In this document: positions 60,716-64,000 of the stretch, in pieces | How positions within the stretch are numbered: the first letter of the stretch is position 1 | Layout of the letters: each line of letters begins with the position of its first letter | Source: Rhizobium alarense | GTDB lineage: Bacteria > Pseudomonadota > Alphaproteobacteria > Rhizobiales > Rhizobiaceae | DNA length: 64,000 nucleotides | Direction of reading: 5' to 3' | NCBI RefSeq assembly: GCF_021555155.1 | Contig: NZ_JAKGBU010000010.1 | Coordinates: 1 to 64,000, forward strand | The notes under the pieces: generated by a model | Told to the model about the DNA's origin: nothing | The model's input: only the letters and a program-made list of their open reading frames with translations | The model's database searches: none | Translations under genes and position numbers: made by a program

Positions 60716-61879
60716 TCAGAGGATGAAGTCGGTTTCCTTGATGTCGAACGCCTTGTCGATCGAAAAGACCAGATCGGCCACTTCGTCGCCATCCAGATCG
60801 GCAAGCACGCGGGTCTGGCCGCCGACGATCTTGTAGCGCACCTGGCCCTCCTCGCCGCTGAAGGCATCCTTGCCGAGGAACGTGAAGGCCTGGTCGCCGG
60901 CCGTCGACGTGCTGGCATCGATGAGGGACAGGTCGATCTTGTCGGCCTGACCGCGGAAGAAGTCGGTGATGAGGTCGCGCTGTGCGGGAACCTGCTTGCT
61001 GTCGTTGATCGTCTCGAACACGAACAGGTCGCGGCCGAGACCGCCGGTCAGGATGTCCTTGTCGAGGCCGCCGATCAGCGTGTCCTTGCCCTTGCCGCCC
61101 TTGATGGTGTCGTTGCCGGCACCGCCGTCGAGCGTGTCGTGCAGCAGTGCGCCGTTCATGATGTCATCGCCGGCGCCGCCGTCGAAGAAATCCTTGAAAT
61201 TGCCGCCCTTCAGGGTATCGATGCCGTCGCCGCCGAAGACCGTGCCGACAATCTTGCCGCCGCCGGCCGTGTTGAAGAGGTCGTTGCCGCCCTCCAGGTC
61301 GATGTCGCCGTTCATGAGACCCTTGTTGCGGATCTCCTCCACCGCCGTCGTGCCGTTGGCGTCGAAGGCGAAGACGTCGCCGTTGATCGTGCCGGTGTTG
61401 AAGATCGTCAGCTTCTCGGTCGACGGGTTGAAGCGCGTGATGCCGTCGTCGTTCTTTCCGGTAATGGTGCCGGAATTGACGATCGAGCTCGTCGTCGTGT
61501 CGTTGATGCCGCCGATGATGACGCCGAAGCTCTCGCCAACGACGCTGCCGGCATTGTCGATCAGGCTGTCGAAGCTGCGGATGCGCAGGCCGTAGTGGTC
61601 GGAACTGCGGATCTTGGCCGTGCTCGACAACAGCACTTCGTTGTTGCTGTCGGCTGACTGGGAATCACCGAGATCGATCACGCCGCCGCCGGCCGAAACG
61701 GTGCCTTCGATTTCGGCGGTGTGATTGCTGCCGGTGCCGACGATGGCGCGGTCGAAAAAGCCGACGCCGTCGGTGCGGCTGACCGTGACGCCCGCGTTGA
61801 CGATCACGTCGTCGGTCGTGCCGAGATTGGCCCGGATGCCGGCGCCGATCGAGTTAAATGCAAAGGTTTGCAATGCCAT
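60716..61879 (-). CDS. RTX-type calcium-binding secreted protein
   Basis: 387 residues; start at 61879 with GGAGATTGTC before it. There is no Sec signal. The N-terminal half (to about 215) is a repetitive beta structure with IVNSGTITG and IFNTGTINGD elements. Five or so glycine-aspartate nonapeptides of the RTX type (GGDGIDTLKGG, GGAGDDIMNG, GGAGNDTIKGG, GKGKDTLIGG, GGLGRDLFVF) lie at about 218-290. The tail fits a type I secretion signal with the peptidase M10-like end (DLITDFFRGQADKIDLSLID). It should be exported by a type I secretion system, none of which is adjacent. Function unknown, perhaps adhesion or biofilm. Confidence 0.82.
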   Translation of the reverse strand: MALQTFAFNSIGAGIRANLGTTDDVIVNAGVTVSRTDGVGFFDRAIVGTGSNHTAEIEGTVSAGGGVIDLGDSQSADSNNEVLLSSTAKIRSSDHYGLRIRSFDSLIDNAGSVVGESFGVIIGGINDTTTSSIVNSGTITGKNDDGITRFNPSTEKLTIFNTGTINGDVFAFDANGTTAVEEIRNKGLMNGDIDLEGGNDLFNTAGGGKIVGTVFGGDGIDTLKGGNFKDFFDGGAGDDIMNGALLHDTLDGGAGNDTIKGGKGKDTLIGGLDKDILTGGLGRDLFVFETINDSKQVPAQRDLITDFFRGQADKIDLSLIDASTSTAGDQAFTFLGKDAFSGEEGQVRYKIVGGQTRVLADLDGDEVADLVFSIDKAFDIKETDFIL

Positions 61880-62197
61880 GACAATCTCCAATGGGATTCG
61901 GGACCATCGAGTGGTCGCTCTCTAGATTTGGTTATGCCCCTCAGCCTGCTCTTATTTCTGCTGCGCAAGTGAAACGCGGCTGCTCACCGATTTATTCTTC
62001 GCTGGCCCGCACTTTTTTCTTCCGGCCTACATCGGCGCCTGCGCGTGTCGTTGCGCGGGGCGATCGCGCGGACCGCTTGCCCGGCGGCCGACATCGTCCG
62101 CCGCACCGGGACTACGCCCAGATGTTGCATTAACGAAGTGTCATACATTCCCGAATAGAAACGGCGTGGGGGCAGTTCGCCCTTTCACCCTGTTGTC
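61880..62197. other. Divergent intergenic region with no clear gene
   Basis: Between the RTX gene and the GGDEF-EAL gene. Composition is mixed, with a GC-rich centre (62040-62110) and AT-rich edges that may carry the two divergent promoters. I see no terminator, repeat or RNA gene. Confidence 0.4.
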
Positions 62198-63784
62198 ATG
62201 ATAGCAACTGTCTCGGGTAACATGATGTTAAAGGCTGTCCTGCCGCGCATTGAGCAGCGCTACGCCCTTGCGGGCTTCATCTTCGGTTCGTTCCTGCCTG
62301 CCATCTGCCTCGTCGTCCAGGCATTTCTCTGGAGCGGCGAGCAAGGCGGCTTCACCGCCTTCTCCTTGCCGGCGGCCACGGCGCTCGGCCTGATGCCCTT
62401 CTTCTTCTCCGTCGGATTCTTCCAGATCGGGCGATCCAGGGCCCAGTTGCTCGCGGAGCTGCAAAACCGCCGCCATACGGAGGAAAGGCTGAGCTTCGAG
62501 GCCTATCATGACCGGTTGACGGGCCTTTCGAACCGGTTCAGCCTGGAGCGCGATATCGGCGGGCTGGCGGCATCGGGCGATGCGGAGCGGGGCATTGCCC
62601 TGCTTCTCCTCGATCTCGACCGGTTCAAGTTCGTCAATGACAGCCTTGGGCACGACGTGGGGGACCAGCTCCTCGTCGCCATCAGCAACGCGCTTCGTGA
62701 GATCCTCTCGCCGTGCACCCGCATCTATCGGCTCGGCGGCGACGAATTCGTCGTGATGATCGCCGGCCACCCGTCGCCGGGCAAGATGGAGGACATCTGC
62801 CGCACCGTGTGCCGCCGCTTCGGCGAACCCTTCGTGCTCGCGCGTCATACCGTCCTCAGCGGCTGCAGCATCGGCATCACCTACATGGAACGGGCGGACG
62901 AGGGCATGTCGACGCTGCTGAAGCGGGCGGACGTGGCGCTTTACGAGGCGAAGTCGGCGGCCGGCAATACCCATTGCTTTTACGACAGCAGGCTCGCCGA
63001 CGAGACCGACCGGCGGACGCTCATCGAGAACGACCTCGCCCGCGCGCTCGCCAACGGCGAGTTCTTCCTCGAATACCAGCCGATCATCGGCGTCGACAGC
63101 CGTGCGGTCCGCTCGTTCGAGGCGCTGGTGCGGTGGCGGCACCCGGAGAAGGGTGTCATCGCCCCGGGCGATTTCATCCCGATCGCCGAGAAGACAGGCT
63201 TCATCATGCCGCTCGGCGACTGGGTTCTGGAAACGGCCTGCCGGGAGGCGGCCGGCTGGCCGGCGCCGACCGGCGTCGCCGTCAACGTCGTCGGCGACCA
63301 GTTCAAGGGCCGTGATTTCATCGACCATATCAAGCGCTGCCTGGCAATGACCGGCCTGGCACCCGGCCGGCTGACGATCGAAGTGACCGAATCGATCTTC
63401 TCCGTGGAGGAATCCGTGGTGCGCGAGGCGCTGGCGGAACTGCGCGCCTTCGGCGTGCGGGTGGCGCTCGACGATTTCGGTGTCGGTTTCGCCTCGATCA
63501 GCAATCTCAGAACCTTCCCGCTGGACCAGCTCAAGGTTGACCGCTCCTTCGCCGGGGCGATGCTTTCCAGCAAGCGGGACGCCGATCTCGTGGACATCAT
63601 CCTGAAGCTCGGCAGGACGTTCCAGGTCGACACCACCATTGAAGGAATCGAGACGGAGAGCCAGCTCGACTTCATCCGCGCGCGGGGTGCCGACGAAGCG
63701 CAGGGCTTCCTGATCTCCCGTCCCGTGCCGGCGAATGGCGTGCTTGCGTTCCTCGCGGGGCCGCAGGCCGCGCTGTCCGCGTGA
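62198..63784 (+). CDS. Membrane-anchored GGDEF-EAL cyclic-di-GMP protein
   Basis: 528 residues. Two membrane segments (about 23-46 and 56-78) are followed by a GGDEF domain with intact GGDEF (180-184) and no RxxD inhibitory site just before it. The EAL domain has EAL (308-310), IEVTES near 394, DDFGVGFASISNL near 424 and EGIETESQ near 486, so the metal and catalytic residues look complete. Both synthesis and breakdown of c-di-GMP are possible; which one dominates cannot be told. No ribosome site is obvious before 62198, and the ATGs at 62222 and 62225 are alternatives. Confidence 0.88.
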   Translation: MIATVSGNMMLKAVLPRIEQRYALAGFIFGSFLPAICLVVQAFLWSGEQGGFTAFSLPAATALGLMPFFFSVGFFQIGRSRAQLLAELQNRRHTEERLSFEAYHDRLTGLSNRFSLERDIGGLAASGDAERGIALLLLDLDRFKFVNDSLGHDVGDQLLVAISNALREILSPCTRIYRLGGDEFVVMIAGHPSPGKMEDICRTVCRRFGEPFVLARHTVLSGCSIGITYMERADEGMSTLLKRADVALYEAKSAAGNTHCFYDSRLADETDRRTLIENDLARALANGEFFLEYQPIIGVDSRAVRSFEALVRWRHPEKGVIAPGDFIPIAEKTGFIMPLGDWVLETACREAAGWPAPTGVAVNVVGDQFKGRDFIDHIKRCLAMTGLAPGRLTIEVTESIFSVEESVVREALAELRAFGVRVALDDFGVGFASISNLRTFPLDQLKVDRSFAGAMLSSKRDADLVDIILKLGRTFQVDTTIEGIETESQLDFIRARGADEAQGFLISRPVPANGVLAFLAGPQAALSA

Positions 63785-63886
63785 GCCGGCGAACGGCACC
63801 CCGTCGCGGCGGCGCGCTCGCCAGGGTGCTTTTCTTGGGGGCCGATTCCTGATTGTGTACGGGCCGGACGAGGACGGAGAAGGATC

Positions 63887-64000
63887 ATGACCCGTTTCGG
63901 TCGCTATGTCATGCGCCTGCTGGCGGTGCTTGCCGCGCTTGTCGGGATCGGGGCCGCATGGCTGATCGTCCGTCCGCCGGAGTTGCTCAGCGTCGGCGCG
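63887..64000 (+). CDS. Start of an exported or membrane-anchored protein, cut by the window edge
   Basis: Only 38 residues are visible, preceded by GGAGAAGGATC. They form a signal peptide or anchor (hydrophobic about 10-27) followed by LIVRPPELLSVGA. This N-terminus is reminiscent of beta-lactamase-like serine hydrolases of Rhizobiales, but too little is seen to name the protein. Confidence 0.5.
   Translation, partial: MTRFGRYVMRLLAVLAALVGIGAAWLIVRPPELLSVGA

Noticed and set aside
59335-60918. A longer BtaA starting near 60918
   Set aside because: The frame is open but the upstream part is antisense to the RTX gene's 3' end region and unlike BtaA; 60582 gives the normal length of about 415 residues.

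Overview
The window is high-GC DNA from a chromosome, megaplasmid or chromid of a Rhizobiales bacterium, most likely a Rhizobiaceae member. The evidence is protein similarity to Brucella/Rhizobium erythritol genes (EryA, EryC, EryH, EryI), a type II lumazine synthase of RibH2 type, betaine-lipid genes btaAB, an Omp25/31-like porin, and a RIME-like intergenic palindrome. Genes are packed in operons with many ATGA overlaps. I saw no rRNA, tRNA, CRISPR array, transposase, phage genes or plasmid replication genes.

Positions 1-17600 hold a large polyol/sugar catabolic locus on the plus strand: the end of a SorC regulator, a five-gene CUT1-type ABC importer with two different ATPases, an EryA-type FGGY kinase, a D-3-phosphoglycerate-dehydrogenase-like enzyme, two class II aldolase-family proteins, a GlpD-type FAD dehydrogenase, a short D-ribulokinase-type (SePSK-like) kinase, a HAD hydrolase and EryC. 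After a terminator and an AT-rich operator-like inverted repeat comes a DeoR regulator with EryH (TpiA2) and EryI (RpiB). It looks like the known erythritol route joined to extra kinase/aldolase steps, so the substrate range is probably wider than erythritol.

Positions 17600-20040 hold a RIME-like palindrome, an FMN riboswitch with ribH2, and a sharply AT-rich insert encoding a secreted protein and a small membrane protein that I cannot assign. Positions 20040-34010 form a second catabolic region around an RpiR regulator: an ABC importer on the minus strand and, on the plus strand, an N-formylglutamate-amidohydrolase-like enzyme, a TRAP transporter, a glutamine-synthetase-like ligase, an aldehyde dehydrogenase and an iron-dependent alcohol dehydrogenase. 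This set suggests uptake of an amino-alcohol-like amine and its oxidation as a gamma-glutamyl derivative. A XRE-PIN toxin-antitoxin-like pair sits inside this operon.

Positions 34010-50600 contain two tandem ParA/MinD-like ATPases (the first behind a Pho-box-like triple repeat), a MocR regulator divergent from a DMT exporter, an L,D-transpeptidase, an aldose-epimerase-like protein, a CoA-transferase/TPP-enzyme pair, an alpha/beta hydrolase, an RNase T2-like protein that has lost catalytic residues, a large polytopic GT-C-like membrane protein, and EttA. Positions 50600-64000 contain an ArsR-methyltransferase fusion with metF behind a perfect 17-bp-arm palindrome, a 25-residue membrane protein with an excellent ribosome binding site, a DMT exporter, a Kef-type antiporter, two wall hydrolases (MltB-like and GH25), a porin-like beta-barrel, btaAB for phosphate-free betaine lipid, an RTX-type secreted protein, a GGDEF-EAL protein, and the start of one more gene.
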